DNA from: an uncultured Acidimicrobiales bacterium
Lineage (GTDB): Bacteria > Actinomycetota > Acidimicrobiia > Acidimicrobiales > SZUA-35
Assembly: GCA_937922805.1 (NCBI GenBank)
Contig: CALAJV010000002.1
Coordinates: 62,001-126,000 of the forward strand
DNA: 64,000 bases
Direction: 5' to 3'
The notes beneath the pieces were generated by a model, which saw only the letters and a program-made list of their open reading frames with translations, was not told the origin of the DNA and ran no database searches. The position numbers and the translations under genes were made by a program. Positions 54,692-63,898 of the stretch are shown here, in pieces (the stretch's first letter is position 1; every line of letters starts with the position of its first letter).

Positions 54692-55087
54692 ATGAGTATT
54701 GCTGCCACTGTCTTTCGGTCGAACCGGATGCCATTCATTGCTTTGGCGTGCGTCGTGGTTGCCATCTTTTTCGTGTTGCAAGCGCTATTGATGATATTTA
54801 TGGGGATGGCAGGCTTGGCAATTCTATCGATAGTCGTGGCAGCCGTCTTCGGCCTTGGAGCGCTGTGGCTATATCGAATCAGCCGAGCATCAGCCGTCGT
54901 TGTCAACCCAACGCAGTTCATCGTGAAGTCAGGCAAAGCCGAAACGGCCTACGACCGAGATCAGATCGACTCGATCGATCTACGCTCACTCCGCGGTCAA
55001 CTAACCATGAAAGACGGAAGCAACGTTTGGCTTCCGCTTGAGGGCAACGACCTGATCGAGGCGTCGATCCTACTCTCTCCCCGTTAG
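54692..55087 (+). CDS. Two-helix membrane protein with PH-like cytosolic domain
   Basis: A 131-residue protein with two membrane helices (about residues 14-42 and 44-64) and a soluble beta-rich C-terminal part (SAVVVNPTQFIVKSGKAETAY, DQIDSIDLRSLRGQLTM). This resembles bacterial PH-domain (bPH2/DUF304-type) proteins, but I am not certain. The ATG 54692 follows the HpaH-like gene by 90 bases. No function can be assigned. Confidence 0.65.
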   Translation: MSIAATVFRSNRMPFIALACVVVAIFFVLQALLMIFMGMAGLAILSIVVAAVFGLGALWLYRISRASAVVVNPTQFIVKSGKAETAYDRDQIDSIDLRSLRGQLTMKDGSNVWLPLEGNDLIEASILLSPR

Positions 55088-55111
55088 TCGGCAGATCTCA
55101 ACCGGAAATAG

Positions 55112-55939
55112 TCAATCGGATCCGGTCGCGACCGGCCGAGAATCATCGGCTCCCCATTCAGACCACGATCCGACATACAACTGCCCAATGCCAATTCCGG
55201 CGATCCGACAAGCCAACAGATCATGGCATGCAGTTACTCCTGAGCCGCACGAAGCAATTAGTTGTCTTTGTGAAGTTACGCCTAGTGAGCCAAGCTCAGT
55301 TCGAAGAACGTCGACCTCTGCGAAGCGGCCGTCCGGTCCTAGATTGTCAGTCCACGGCCGCGAAGTAGCGCCAGGGATGTGGCCTGGTCTTTCATCGATT
55401 GGGTTCGGTTCGCCAAGAAACCGATCGCTGCTCCGAGCATCTAGGAGTACCGCCCCTGATTGCTCCGCCTGCGCTATGTCGTCAGCATCGATGAAGCGAT
55501 CGGGCGGCCAAGCTCTCGCTTCGACTGAACACGGCGTCGCCAAGCTGGGGCCCGAATCGAGATGGCCGGTCCAAGCGCCGAGGCCACCGTTGAGAACCGC
55601 TACCGGCAACCCGATGGCATCAAGCATCCACCAAAGCCGAGCGGCGACAGCACCACTACGGTCGTCATAGGCAACGACCGGTTTGGAACCGTCTATTCCT
55701 AGCCTGCTCAGTGCCTGAGCAAACTCGACTGGAGTTGGGAGCGGATGCCGGCCGTGGCTTCCCGGCATGGCCGACAGGTCAGAATCTAAGTTGACGAAAA
55801 CCGCTCCTGGTATGTGACCGTCCAAGAAGTCCTGTTGATGGGGTCCTTGGTCGATGGACCACCGAACGTCAGCGACCAAAACGTTGTCCAAATTGTTTTG
55901 CAACCAACTCGCTTCAACTATTGGGCCTGGCCAGTTCAC
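55112..55939 (-). CDS. Two-domain rhodanese-type sulfurtransferase
   Basis: The product has an N-terminal inactive rhodanese domain (VLVADVRW, FLDGHIPGAVFVNLD; Asp in place of Cys at VAYDDRSG) and a C-terminal active domain. Its catalytic loop is IASCGSGVTACHDLLAC, the CGSGVT type of mercaptopyruvate/thiosulfate sulfurtransferases. It would transfer sulfur from 3-mercaptopyruvate or thiosulfate to a thiophilic acceptor. GTG 55939 has GGAGA just upstream; TTG 55951 is the outer alternative. No signal peptide is visible. Confidence 0.9.
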   Translation of the reverse strand: MNWPGPIVEASWLQNNLDNVLVADVRWSIDQGPHQQDFLDGHIPGAVFVNLDSDLSAMPGSHGRHPLPTPVEFAQALSRLGIDGSKPVVAYDDRSGAVAARLWWMLDAIGLPVAVLNGGLGAWTGHLDSGPSLATPCSVEARAWPPDRFIDADDIAQAEQSGAVLLDARSSDRFLGEPNPIDERPGHIPGATSRPWTDNLGPDGRFAEVDVLRTELGSLGVTSQRQLIASCGSGVTACHDLLACRIAGIGIGQLYVGSWSEWGADDSRPVATGSD

Positions 55940-55991
55940 GTAGTTCTCCAAGGTGTAAATATGGTTAGCCGTCGAGCGGTGGAAGCAATCA

Positions 55992-57110
55992 TCAGCTCAG
56001 ACTGAAGACCAGAGTCACGACTCGTCCCCCTCGCTCACGAGGTTGATAAAGATGCACATGCTGGTCATGCGCACTGAATCTAAATTCAAGCGTCTGAACG
56101 CCAAACCTAGCCGACTGCTGATCTAGATCGAACGATCCAGGCGTCAAAGCGACCGGGATCGTATCGGCGCCGGGGCTTTCATAGAACAACGTTCCGGCCG
56201 CTCCCTGGCTAACAGCAACCGTTTCAATCTCGTTGTGCCACGGGCCGAGAAACCCCTCGATTGAGAGCGTGCCGGCCCCTTGGCAAACAACTGACTCATT
56301 GAGAACGAGCTCTTTCCTGACATCGATAATGCATTGGGCCGGCAAATTCTGGTTGCCGCCATCGAGCCGTCTCGTCCCAGCCTGATCGGCTGACTGCTCG
56401 ATCGAAGGCGGACTTGGCTCAAGGCCGGTTGCACTGAGGTCTCCATCGAGCCCGTTAAGCGCTGGAGTAACATTCGAGAGTTGGCGGACTGCCTCATCCT
56501 CGCCTCCACTCACTTGAGCAAGAAGAAAAACGAATGCCAACGCAGCCAAAGTGATAGCTGTGATGAGACCAAACGGCGCCTTGAGATTGTCGTATTGCAA
56601 TTGCTCCTTGATGCTTCGAGCTTCATGAAGGTCACGCTGCGCTGGCTTGAACGTAGCGCGGATAGCAGCCTTAATCTCGTTGCTGGCCGACTCCGGGGTG
56701 TACGGCAAAAATCGAACCTGGGGTACACCAGCCTCCTGACTGGCAAGACCAGTCACTCCCTCTTCAACCAGGAAGATCACTCGATCCATTCCCAGTCTTC
56801 CCTGAATGACCCCGGCTTCTCGGATAACATTCTGGTACGGCTGCACCGGCCCATCTTGGTGCTGCTCATCACCCATTCGGACAACGAGAATAACCATGTC
56901 AACGTTGTTCAGCGTTTCATGAGCTGACCGATCGGAGCTGTGAGCGCCTACCGGTGAGGCTGCCATCGTGAAAACGTCATTGTCGTCTTCACGTAGGACC
57001 TCGGCCAGGCGTGAGACATCAAGACTCACGCCAGATCGAGCAATAAGGATTCTTGGCTTAGAAGGTATATCGGTCCCCGATTTCTCATTCGGTAGATCTG
57101 ATCCAAACAA
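55992..57110 (-). CDS. Membrane protein with cytosolic TIR-like domain
   Basis: The N-terminal domain (about residues 15-155) resembles the PF10137 TIR-like domain found in CAP12 and STING-associated effectors. RILIARSG opens it, a VDMVILVVRMGDEQ strand follows, and YQNVIREAGVIQGRLGMDRVIFLVEEG contains the likely catalytic Glu. A charged coil (about 157-178) leads to one membrane helix (about 182-205). The remaining 160 residues, with two Cys, would be outside the cell and are not recognised. TIR-like domains cleave NAD+ or bind nucleotides. The layout resembles a receptor with an outside sensor and an inside effector. It is divergent from a small anchored protein 138 bases away. NADase activity is inference. 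Confidence 0.75.
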   Translation of the reverse strand: MFGSDLPNEKSGTDIPSKPRILIARSGVSLDVSRLAEVLREDDNDVFTMAASPVGAHSSDRSAHETLNNVDMVILVVRMGDEQHQDGPVQPYQNVIREAGVIQGRLGMDRVIFLVEEGVTGLASQEAGVPQVRFLPYTPESASNEIKAAIRATFKPAQRDLHEARSIKEQLQYDNLKAPFGLITAITLAALAFVFLLAQVSGGEDEAVRQLSNVTPALNGLDGDLSATGLEPSPPSIEQSADQAGTRRLDGGNQNLPAQCIIDVRKELVLNESVVCQGAGTLSIEGFLGPWHNEIETVAVSQGAAGTLFYESPGADTIPVALTPGSFDLDQQSARFGVQTLEFRFSAHDQHVHLYQPRERGGRVVTLVFSLS

Positions 57111-57248
57111 AGTTTACCCTTCAGAGGTATCAAAGCTGTATCGAAAAGCACGCCTCAGCTTTGACATAGTTTCTCGGAGACGCGAACCGATCTCGACGTT
57201 GTCCGCTTCCACATTTGCCTTTCACGACCCAGTATCGCCGCGTTCTCA

Positions 57249-57752
57249 ATGATCAACCGCCATACTAGGCCAATGATGGACAGCCATCTAATACAGAAGC
57301 TCATCCTGGCGTTAGCCGTGTTGTTAGTTGTGGGTCTATCGATCCTCGCGGTCAGAAGCGTATTCCGAGATGGATCTACGCCACCGACGACTGAGCCAGA
57401 TCAGCAGCAGATTGATCCGGCACCAGCTGCACCACCTGTCGACCGGTCCGGTCCGGTCGTTTTCCGTGATGGCGACACGTCGTTTAGCGCCTTGTGTCAA
57501 CAAAGTCCGACCGATGAGCTGAGTTACTCGATCGTGATAACCAATTTGGGCAACCGTTCTAGCGACTTTGCGGTCGAAGTCTGGCTGAGCGACAGTTCCG
57601 GTTCAAGCGTGTCTGGTGTCGCTAACGTGGCTGGCTTGGACCCGAGCGAGCAGCGTGAAATTTCGGTGGCTAGTGAGCAACCTATTGTCCCTCCGGCTAC
57701 GTGTACTATCACGGCCGTCGAGACCGACCGACAAGTTGTGCGAATCAATTAG
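57249..57752 (+). CDS. Membrane-anchored protein with single beta-sandwich domain
   Basis: A 167-residue protein with an N-terminal membrane helix (about residues 15-38) and a short Pro/Thr/Gln spacer. The extracellular domain (about 65-167) reads like a CARDB/FixG-type immunoglobulin fold: LSYSIVITNLGNRSSDFAVEVWLSDSSG and PPATCTITAVETDRQVV. Two Cys may form a disulfide. It is divergent from the TIR-like protein. ATG 57249 or 57273 could be the start. The function is unknown. Confidence 0.68.
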   Translation: MINRHTRPMMDSHLIQKLILALAVLLVVGLSILAVRSVFRDGSTPPTTEPDQQQIDPAPAAPPVDRSGPVVFRDGDTSFSALCQQSPTDELSYSIVITNLGNRSSDFAVEVWLSDSSGSSVSGVANVAGLDPSEQREISVASEQPIVPPATCTITAVETDRQVVRIN

Positions 57753-57834
57753 AGATCCAATTTCGGTCAGCAACCGGCCCACCAAAATCGCTGTCTCGGT
57801 TTGCGATCGGGGTGGGGAGTACTCGGGACGAAAG

Positions 57835-58848
57835 CTAGCAGCCTCCGCCAGTCGAAGGTCGATCAGGAATACTAGGATCTACCAGTTCGATGTGGACATG
57901 AGGCCACGATGGCTCGGCTGTGAACTTATCGACTTGCGACTCGAAAGGAAGCTGGGTGGGACCGGGCGCGAGAACGGTCACTCCGGCCTCGACTCTCTGT
58001 CCTTTTGTTACCTGTACTCCGCTTATGTGCAAAACCTTGAGCTCCCAACCGGGACGGGAGTCAGGTTCGATGACTGCAAAATCGTCGCTGTGGTTGCAGT
58101 ACAACACATATCCGCCAGCCCGAAGAACAGTCCCCGAAACTGGTGCCCGAATCTCGGCAGCTGGGTCGACCACAACGTCAGCGGCTGTTCGTGAGCCAGT
58201 TCCCCGGTCTCTCGTCTCGAGAACCATCGCTTGGACCGTGGTAGGTAGGGCCTCCATCTGCCTCGCTCCATCGTGGTTCGATTCATGAAACCCGACTCGT
58301 TCAACTCGAGACGACGGATGAACGATCTGCACGCCATCGAATACCGCCATTGGCGAATACGATTGCTCGGCAACGACTCGGGGCGTCGAGACTGGGACCG
58401 CCGTCGCCGAAACACTGCTGCGTACTGGCGGCGCGGAAGTGCCACCCGAAATCGGCTCAGAAACCGAAGACTGTTGCCCAGTTGTGCTCGATTGCGGTAC
58501 CGGTGCTGGGTTCGATGTGATCGTGCCGGTTGAGGTGGTTGTGGACACAACCATTGATTCAGTCGCCGTTGTCAGGACCGTTGAAGAGGACAGACTGGTT
58601 GTGATCGCCGTGGTTGCGGTCGATTCAAGCGAGGTGGCCTGGCCGTCATCGCTGACACTGCTTTGTCTGCTCGATGGCAACGTTCGATTTCGGACGGTTG
58701 TCTTTCCCTTCACCGTTCCCTCGAACGCCGCCGACGACTCCGGCTCAGACGACGACGCCAACCCGTCCGTAGCCAGACTGGAATCGGCACAGGCGCTTAC
58801 GAGCAAACTCAAAATAGCAAAAACCAACCAGTAGGTTTTTGTCAACAT
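57835..58848 (-). CDS. M23-like lipoprotein
   Basis: A signal peptide ends at a lipobox (LLVSACADSS). A Ser/Thr-rich spacer of about 130 residues follows. The C-terminal domain (about residues 165-337) has GTGSRTAADVVVDPAAEIRAPVSGTVLRAGGYVLYCNHSDDFAVIEPD, split by me as the LytM beta-core, then VLHISGVQV and WPHVHIELVDP. HVH fits the HxH metal ligands of M23 peptidases. The first pair is less clear (VGFHESNHDGA), so it could be an inactive LytM fold. I chose ATG 58848, since the frame's outer start at 58893 gives no signal peptide start. It probably acts on peptidoglycan. Confidence 0.78.
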   Translation of the reverse strand: MLTKTYWLVFAILSLLVSACADSSLATDGLASSSEPESSAAFEGTVKGKTTVRNRTLPSSRQSSVSDDGQATSLESTATTAITTSLSSSTVLTTATESMVVSTTTSTGTITSNPAPVPQSSTTGQQSSVSEPISGGTSAPPVRSSVSATAVPVSTPRVVAEQSYSPMAVFDGVQIVHPSSRVERVGFHESNHDGARQMEALPTTVQAMVLETRDRGTGSRTAADVVVDPAAEIRAPVSGTVLRAGGYVLYCNHSDDFAVIEPDSRPGWELKVLHISGVQVTKGQRVEAGVTVLAPGPTQLPFESQVDKFTAEPSWPHVHIELVDPSIPDRPSTGGGC

Positions 58849-59055
58849 ATTTGATCGTATGAGATGTTGCGGCGGCGACTTCATAGGTCGCAAGTGATCC
58901 TAACATTGCGTTGTGCTCGCTGTGGTCATGGCTTCACAAGGCTATGGCCCGCCGACTTCGGTCGTGTAGACATCAAGCATTGGCGAGCCGAAGTTCCACG
59001 ATGTGGTTCAAGGCTTATCCGCTAGATTGCCGCCGGCGAATAGGGTGCCGACAAG

Positions 59056-59250
59056 ATGGCCGGCTTTGCTGGCTATCATGAGGCTATGAACTTTGCTGCA
59101 AACTGGCCCGTAATACTCGTTGCCCTTGCCGCCTTTGTCGTTCTCGCTGGGGTGTTGAGAAAACTAGCGAAGCTCGCCTTTGTCGGTGTAGCCCTCGGCG
59201 CAATTGGCCTATTCTTGTGGCCTCTTGTGAACGACGCTTACTACAGCTGA
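59056..59250 (+). CDS. Small membrane protein
   Basis: A 64-residue protein with two hydrophobic stretches (about residues 17-30 and 35-57). ATG 59056 or 59086 (MNFAANWPVILVALAAFVV) can start it; AGGG and GAGG sites precede them. It ends 10 bases inside the convergent OmpA-like gene. I do not recognise it; it could equally be a short open frame without function. Confidence 0.45.
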   Translation: MAGFAGYHEAMNFAANWPVILVALAAFVVLAGVLRKLAKLAFVGVALGAIGLFLWPLVNDAYYS

Positions 59251-60365
59251 TCGGTCTCTAAAAGACCTCGAACCACGAACTCGATCTCGCGTTCAAGTAC
59301 CCCGTCGGCTTCGGGATCAGATGCAGATGGTTTGCGTACTTCGACTTGGACTCGCTCCGGATCGAGGCCTTTTTCGATCCAGAACTGCATCACAGCGTTG
59401 GCTTGTGTCTCGTTGGCAGCGACCTGGCCGACCTCAAGCTGGTCGGCCGCAGGCGCAGTTACGATAACCCGGGCCTCGGGGTAGTCAGCCAAAAGCGAGA
59501 AAGCAAGATTGAGCGTTCCCATCGAACCACTGTTAACCGAGCCGTCTGGTTCGAACAAGACAGCCGAGGTGGCAAACAACGGCGGGTCTGCTGGCAACTC
59601 AACTGAAGGATCGATTTCGTAGTTAGCTTTGACTGCTGGTTTACCGAGCAGCACAGCCGCCCTCGCTTCGACCTCATCCCCTACTTCTTGTGATGGCACT
59701 GTTCCTTCGAGATACAGCGAAAGGCCATCTAGCCGGGCGTAAGCGCTTTGCGCATACGCCTCGGCCACCGTACCGAACTGATCAGCGCTAGAGCCATTCG
59801 CTGCGTCTGCGGCGACCATGTCCGATGTGGTTGACGGTTCTGAATCATCCGCTGATATTGCGTTTGATGACTCGTCTTGAAGCGGTTGGTTTGGCGATAC
59901 GGACTCGTCCAATTCTTCATCTTGAGCCACCGCGACAGCATCTTGGGTTTCACTGGTCAGCACCGCAGAGATAAGCACTCCCAAGCCAAGAACGACCAGC
60001 ATGGCAACTCCGACTACGACCAACATAACGAGCCCACTCGACGACTTGTTCTTCGGATCGACCAACGGTTGGGGGCGCGTCGACTCGACGTCGCCACTGA
60101 CTGCGGTCGCTACTTGTCGATCTGATGTTTCAGGTAGTTTCGAGTCGGCGGAAGATTCGTCTCCCGACGCCGTCGGACCATGATTCGATCCGTTCGAGTG
60201 GTGAGCTCGGAGTGGTGTGCGCCGGTTCAAACCAAGGGCCGAATCATCGGGCATCGACGCAGCGTCGACAACTACAGAGGGCTGTGCGTGCGAGCTCTTC
60301 GCAGTTCCGTGGCCTCCCACCGGACGGGCTGTCCACGTCGGAGTTTTGTCGTTCATATCAGTCAT
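59241..60365 (-). CDS. Membrane-anchored BON/OmpA-like protein
   Basis: A 374-residue protein with a long charged N terminus, one membrane helix (about residues 110-133, LVMLVVVGVAMLVVLGLGVLIS) and an acidic linker. A BON-like segment (about 215-260) includes LSLYLEGTVPSQEV. The C-terminal OmpA-like fold (about 265-374) has ATSAVLFEPDGSVNSGS, LADYPEARVIVTAPA and AVMQFWIEKGLDPERVQVE. It lacks the usual DxxG and NxxLSxxRA motifs, so peptidoglycan binding is uncertain. ATG 60365 (MTDMNDK) is preferred to the outer start at 60407. Confidence 0.7.
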   Translation of the reverse strand: MTDMNDKTPTWTARPVGGHGTAKSSHAQPSVVVDAASMPDDSALGLNRRTPLRAHHSNGSNHGPTASGDESSADSKLPETSDRQVATAVSGDVESTRPQPLVDPKNKSSSGLVMLVVVGVAMLVVLGLGVLISAVLTSETQDAVAVAQDEELDESVSPNQPLQDESSNAISADDSEPSTTSDMVAADAANGSSADQFGTVAEAYAQSAYARLDGLSLYLEGTVPSQEVGDEVEARAAVLLGKPAVKANYEIDPSVELPADPPLFATSAVLFEPDGSVNSGSMGTLNLAFSLLADYPEARVIVTAPAADQLEVGQVAANETQANAVMQFWIEKGLDPERVQVEVRKPSASDPEADGVLEREIEFVVRGLLETDQL

Positions 60366-60591
60366 AGGTAGTAGCTTGTGTCGCCTAGATCCATATCCTA
60401 GCTTCAAGATCGCCGAGACTCATCGGGTAAATCCGCCGCAGCCTGAACAAGTGACAGTTGGCCCAAACAGCCGAATTTGCCCGGTTTGAACGACCTATGG
60501 CACCAAATATGGACAGCTATACAAATCATGAAGACAAAGGCTGCCTGACGGGCCGCTAAATCTGGCTGGATATTTAGACGATGGAACCACC

Positions 60592-61473
60592 GTGCCTAAG
60601 AAACCAATTCTTGATGCGAAGGCCGCCACCGCTCTGCCAATTGTCGTTCTGTGGCTATTCGCTTTAACCTTTTTGGCGATCTTGTTCCTGCAAGATTCGA
60701 TTCAGTACGAATCTCTTCTGCTAGACCCCGAAATAGCGGCTACAACACCGTGGTATGTCGGGATTCTGTGGGGGTTTACCATTCTTGGTTGGGCCACCGC
60801 CTCTGTAGCCGCTCTCGGCTCCGGGTGGATATGCAAACTCGCGGGCCGGACTGGTCCTTCTACGATGTTGTTTCGAGGTGGTGTGCTATCTCTCCTTTAC
60901 CTCGCCAACGATCTGTTCCAGCTCGGACAACGATTTGCAGCATTCTTCAATACGTCTGAAGCACTATTCGCGGGTGGTTGGATCGCCGCCAGCGCTCTTT
61001 GGCTCTTCACCGAACGGACAGAACTAAAAAGAACTCGAGTAGAGCTGGTCGCCACCGCGATAGCTGCATTAGCAAGCGCAGTAGCTATGACTTCAATCGT
61101 GCCAGCGCTACTCGACATTGGGAAAGAACAGGCCCTGGTCGCGTCATCAGCGGCGGAGCTTCTTGGGGTCCTAGCCTGGGCCCAGTACTTTGTCCTAACC
61201 GGCGCCGACATCGTTCGATCGATCCTCATGAACCTCCGAGCCCAATCGGCGAAGACTCAGGTGGACTCTCCGCCAGCAGAAACCCGTCCAGTTGCGGCCG
61301 AGTCGGCCATGGCTCAGTCGGCGTTAACCGAAACCGTCACGACTGCCGCCTCAAAAGGTCTAGCAGTAAACGGTCTGGTAACGAATCCACCGAGTAGGAC
61401 TGATCTCGGTCAGCCGAGCACCGCCGCTACGCTTACGCCCCGAGACCGATCCAAAAAGCCAGCGCCGACTTAG
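60592..61473 (+). CDS. Multi-pass membrane protein of unknown function
   Basis: The 293-residue protein has about seven hydrophobic segments in residues 13-220 (LPIVVLWLFALTFLAILF, YVGILWGFTILGWATASVAAL, LAGRT loop, LLYLANDLFQ, AGGWIAASALWLF, VATAIAALASAVAM and AELLGVLAWAQYFVLTG). A disordered tail of about 70 residues follows. The start is GTG 60592. I do not recognise a family. It ends 10 bases from the convergent transporter gene. Confidence 0.7.
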   Translation: MPKKPILDAKAATALPIVVLWLFALTFLAILFLQDSIQYESLLLDPEIAATTPWYVGILWGFTILGWATASVAALGSGWICKLAGRTGPSTMLFRGGVLSLLYLANDLFQLGQRFAAFFNTSEALFAGGWIAASALWLFTERTELKRTRVELVATAIAALASAVAMTSIVPALLDIGKEQALVASSAAELLGVLAWAQYFVLTGADIVRSILMNLRAQSAKTQVDSPPAETRPVAAESAMAQSALTETVTTAASKGLAVNGLVTNPPSRTDLGQPSTAATLTPRDRSKKPAPT

Positions 61474-61483
61474 TCGTTGACGG

Positions 61484-62416
61484 CTACGTCAAGAAAAACA
61501 GAATCACTGGAAGGGTCACGAGAGACAAACCAGTGGTTAAAACAACCATCGATGTGACCTCCTCGGCTTCCAAATCATGCTCCATGGCAACGACCATGCA
61601 GAACACCGCTGGCGGCATGGCCGACTGGATTATCGTCACGGCCAAAAGATCGCCGGTCAGTCCAACAGCGGCCGCTACCATCGCTGCTGCGATCGGGGCG
61701 ACTACCAGCTTGGCCGATGCAACCACGACAATGGGTCGGCTAACCCGAAGTCCAGTGCTCATCTGAAGTTGAAGGCCAAGGGCAAAAAGCATAACCGGAA
61801 TAAGTGCGCCGCTCGTCAAGTGGATAGTACGGCTGGCCAACCGGGGCACCTCTAGAGCAAAGGCGTTTACGACCAAAGCGAGAATGCCAGCGATTGTCAT
61901 CGGCGCGGTGATACTCCGAATAACAGCTGCTACGAGCGACCCAGACCGACCGTGCGCCAGGCCTACACCAAGCATCATTCCAGAAACGTTTATGGCCAAC
62001 ATGAAGACTCCCGCTGCCGGCAACATTTCGTCACCCAACGCAAACGCCGATACGGCAAGGCCAGCGTTGCCAACGTTGCCATATCCGCTACACATAACCG
62101 AAGCGGCAGTAATCCCGTATCTGTCGCCCGCCACCCGGCTGCTCGCAAACGCCACAAGCCCAGCTGCCGTCATGCCGCCAAGACCCGCGAGCGCGAGGCT
62201 TCCCACAACGTTCAGTTGCAACTCAGTTGTAGAGAGCGCGTCAAACATGAGCGCCGGACCGAGAATCCAGTAAGCCAGACGAGACAGTGTCCCAACGTCA
62301 ATCCGAAGCTTCGGTCCAGCTATAGCTCCGCAGGCGACGATAACCACGACGGGGCCCAACACATCTAGGACTATTCCAGCCGTATCCATATCACCGACAG
62401 ACCATCGCACATACAC
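61484..62416 (-). CDS. AEC-family (auxin efflux carrier-like) transporter
   Basis: A 310-residue protein with about ten membrane helices in two inverted halves. Landmarks are VVIVACGAIAGPKL, RLAYWILGPALMFDALSTTEL, SVMCSGYGNVGNAGL (family pocket motif), and IIQSAMPPAVFCMVVAMEHD (half-two NxxxP/SAMPP motif). AEC carriers export organic acids or other small anions. It starts near 62416, with alternatives in the first 15 codons. It is convergent with the upstream membrane protein. Confidence 0.88.
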   Translation of the reverse strand: MYVRWSVGDMDTAGIVLDVLGPVVVIVACGAIAGPKLRIDVGTLSRLAYWILGPALMFDALSTTELQLNVVGSLALAGLGGMTAAGLVAFASSRVAGDRYGITAASVMCSGYGNVGNAGLAVSAFALGDEMLPAAGVFMLAINVSGMMLGVGLAHGRSGSLVAAVIRSITAPMTIAGILALVVNAFALEVPRLASRTIHLTSGALIPVMLFALGLQLQMSTGLRVSRPIVVVASAKLVVAPIAAAMVAAAVGLTGDLLAVTIIQSAMPPAVFCMVVAMEHDLEAEEVTSMVVLTTGLSLVTLPVILFFLT

Positions 62417-62568
62417 CTTAGATCAGAACGCCAATCGGACAATGAGTTACAAGCGACGGCGACCGCAAACTCGATCTGGGGGGACACAAAAACAAGAAAA
62501 TATGGAAGCTGGGTACGATTGCTTACACGCCGAAACCTGAGTTGTTTCAATCGAATGATCGCGCTCGG

Positions 62569-63801
62569 ATGCTCGCCGCTGGATCAGCTACCGTATGTTA
62601 TGTGACGGCGACTGACGAACAAAACGGGGCGGCAGGTTCTGGTGCTCCAACGCGTCCGAACGCACTCGTACTCGACGAGAAAGCCCGCGGTCCGGTGCGG
62701 TACAACGACGATGATGAGCCATCCCGGCTAGAGGCGCTTTTGGCGTTGATTTACCGGTGGCGAGTTGGTTTGGGAGTTTTAGCGTTATGCCTTGCGCTAT
62801 TCGTCGTTATGGCCAACTCGCTTCGAGGTGGCTCAGACGATTCTGAGGAAACAGCCAATGCCGAAACGCTTGCTGGCCCAGATGCATCGGTTGGAAACAG
62901 CGACTCTTCAGGCTTCGACCCGGACGGGGATGGTTCGAGGCAAGCAGACGTCGGTCAAGTCGGGTCAGACTCAGCCGATTCCGACGGGGTCAGAAGTGGA
63001 ATCAAGACCAGCGTCCCGATCAACGATAGATCGACTTCGACCGGACAGGGCGATTCGGTGTTCGTCTCAGGGGCTAAGTCAGGTGTGGTAGCCCAGACAA
63101 CAACGTCAACCACCAAGTCCTCAAGTGTCCGCTTCGTTACTAGTGCGACCGCACCGAGGCGTACAACTAGCAAAACCGGCGAAAGGGCTGGCACCGTTGC
63201 CAAGTCTTCGACCACGACAACTCAACGGCTGACAACTGCTCCGACAACCGCTCGACGAGCAACAACCACAGCTACGACAGCTCGCGTTACGACAAGCACG
63301 ACGGTGAGACCAACGACGACGGCAGCGAAACTAACAACAACAACCCAGCGAGCAACGACTACCACTCGCAGAGTCACTACCACTACTCGCTTAACCACTA
63401 CGACTAGAGCTACCACTACGACTCGACGCACCACGACAACTACGTCGACACCAGCCAGCCTTGGCATCTCTGGATTCAGTTTTGTAAACACTAGCGGGGG
63501 CCGACTTAGAGCAGTTCAGAACGGCGGTACCTACTCAATTTCATCCCTTGGCAGCTTCAGCGTCGAAGCCATCGCAACCGCTGACGCTGGCAGCGTTCAA
63601 ATATCCCACAACGGCGGCACACCTCGGGCTGAGAATGTGGCACCGTTCGGAGTCACTTTTAACTCCGCTACCGGTGATAGCTGGAATCCATGGAACCCGG
63701 GGCCGGGACAGCACACAATAACGGCTCGGGCATTCAGCCAAGATTTCATGGCTGGTCAAGCCGGACCACCACGATCGGTCACGTTCACGCTGACGAACTA
63801 G
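62569..63801 (+). CDS. Membrane-anchored Thr-rich protein with terminal Ig-like domain
   Basis: A cytosolic N-terminal tail (about 70 residues) is followed by a membrane helix (WRVGLGVLALCLALFVVMANS) and a Ser/Asp-rich linker. A 90-residue stretch nearly all Thr, Arg and Ala follows (TTTRRVTTTTRLTTTTRATT pattern). The last 100 residues, from LGISGFSFVN, form a single Ig-like domain ending SVTFTLTN (GGTYSISSLGSFSVEAIA and PGQHTITARAFS). The track start at TTG 62542 is weak; I took ATG 62569. It is likely a wall-spanning envelope protein. The partner is unknown. Confidence 0.7.
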   Translation: MLAAGSATVCYVTATDEQNGAAGSGAPTRPNALVLDEKARGPVRYNDDDEPSRLEALLALIYRWRVGLGVLALCLALFVVMANSLRGGSDDSEETANAETLAGPDASVGNSDSSGFDPDGDGSRQADVGQVGSDSADSDGVRSGIKTSVPINDRSTSTGQGDSVFVSGAKSGVVAQTTTSTTKSSSVRFVTSATAPRRTTSKTGERAGTVAKSSTTTTQRLTTAPTTARRATTTATTARVTTSTTVRPTTTAAKLTTTTQRATTTTRRVTTTTRLTTTTRATTTTRRTTTTTSTPASLGISGFSFVNTSGGRLRAVQNGGTYSISSLGSFSVEAIATADAGSVQISHNGGTPRAENVAPFGVTFNSATGDSWNPWNPGPGQHTITARAFSQDFMAGQAGPPRSVTFTLTN

Positions 63802-63898
63802 AAGATCGAGGCAGCGAAGTTCACGAGCGGTCTTGAGCGCAAGATTTCCGACTATCAGATGTGTTGGTTCTCAGCCAAGTACGCCAGACTGAGAAGCC

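Noticed and set aside
63222..63491. Valine-rich frame on the minus strand
   Set aside because: Shadow of the Thr-rich linker in the plus-strand protein.
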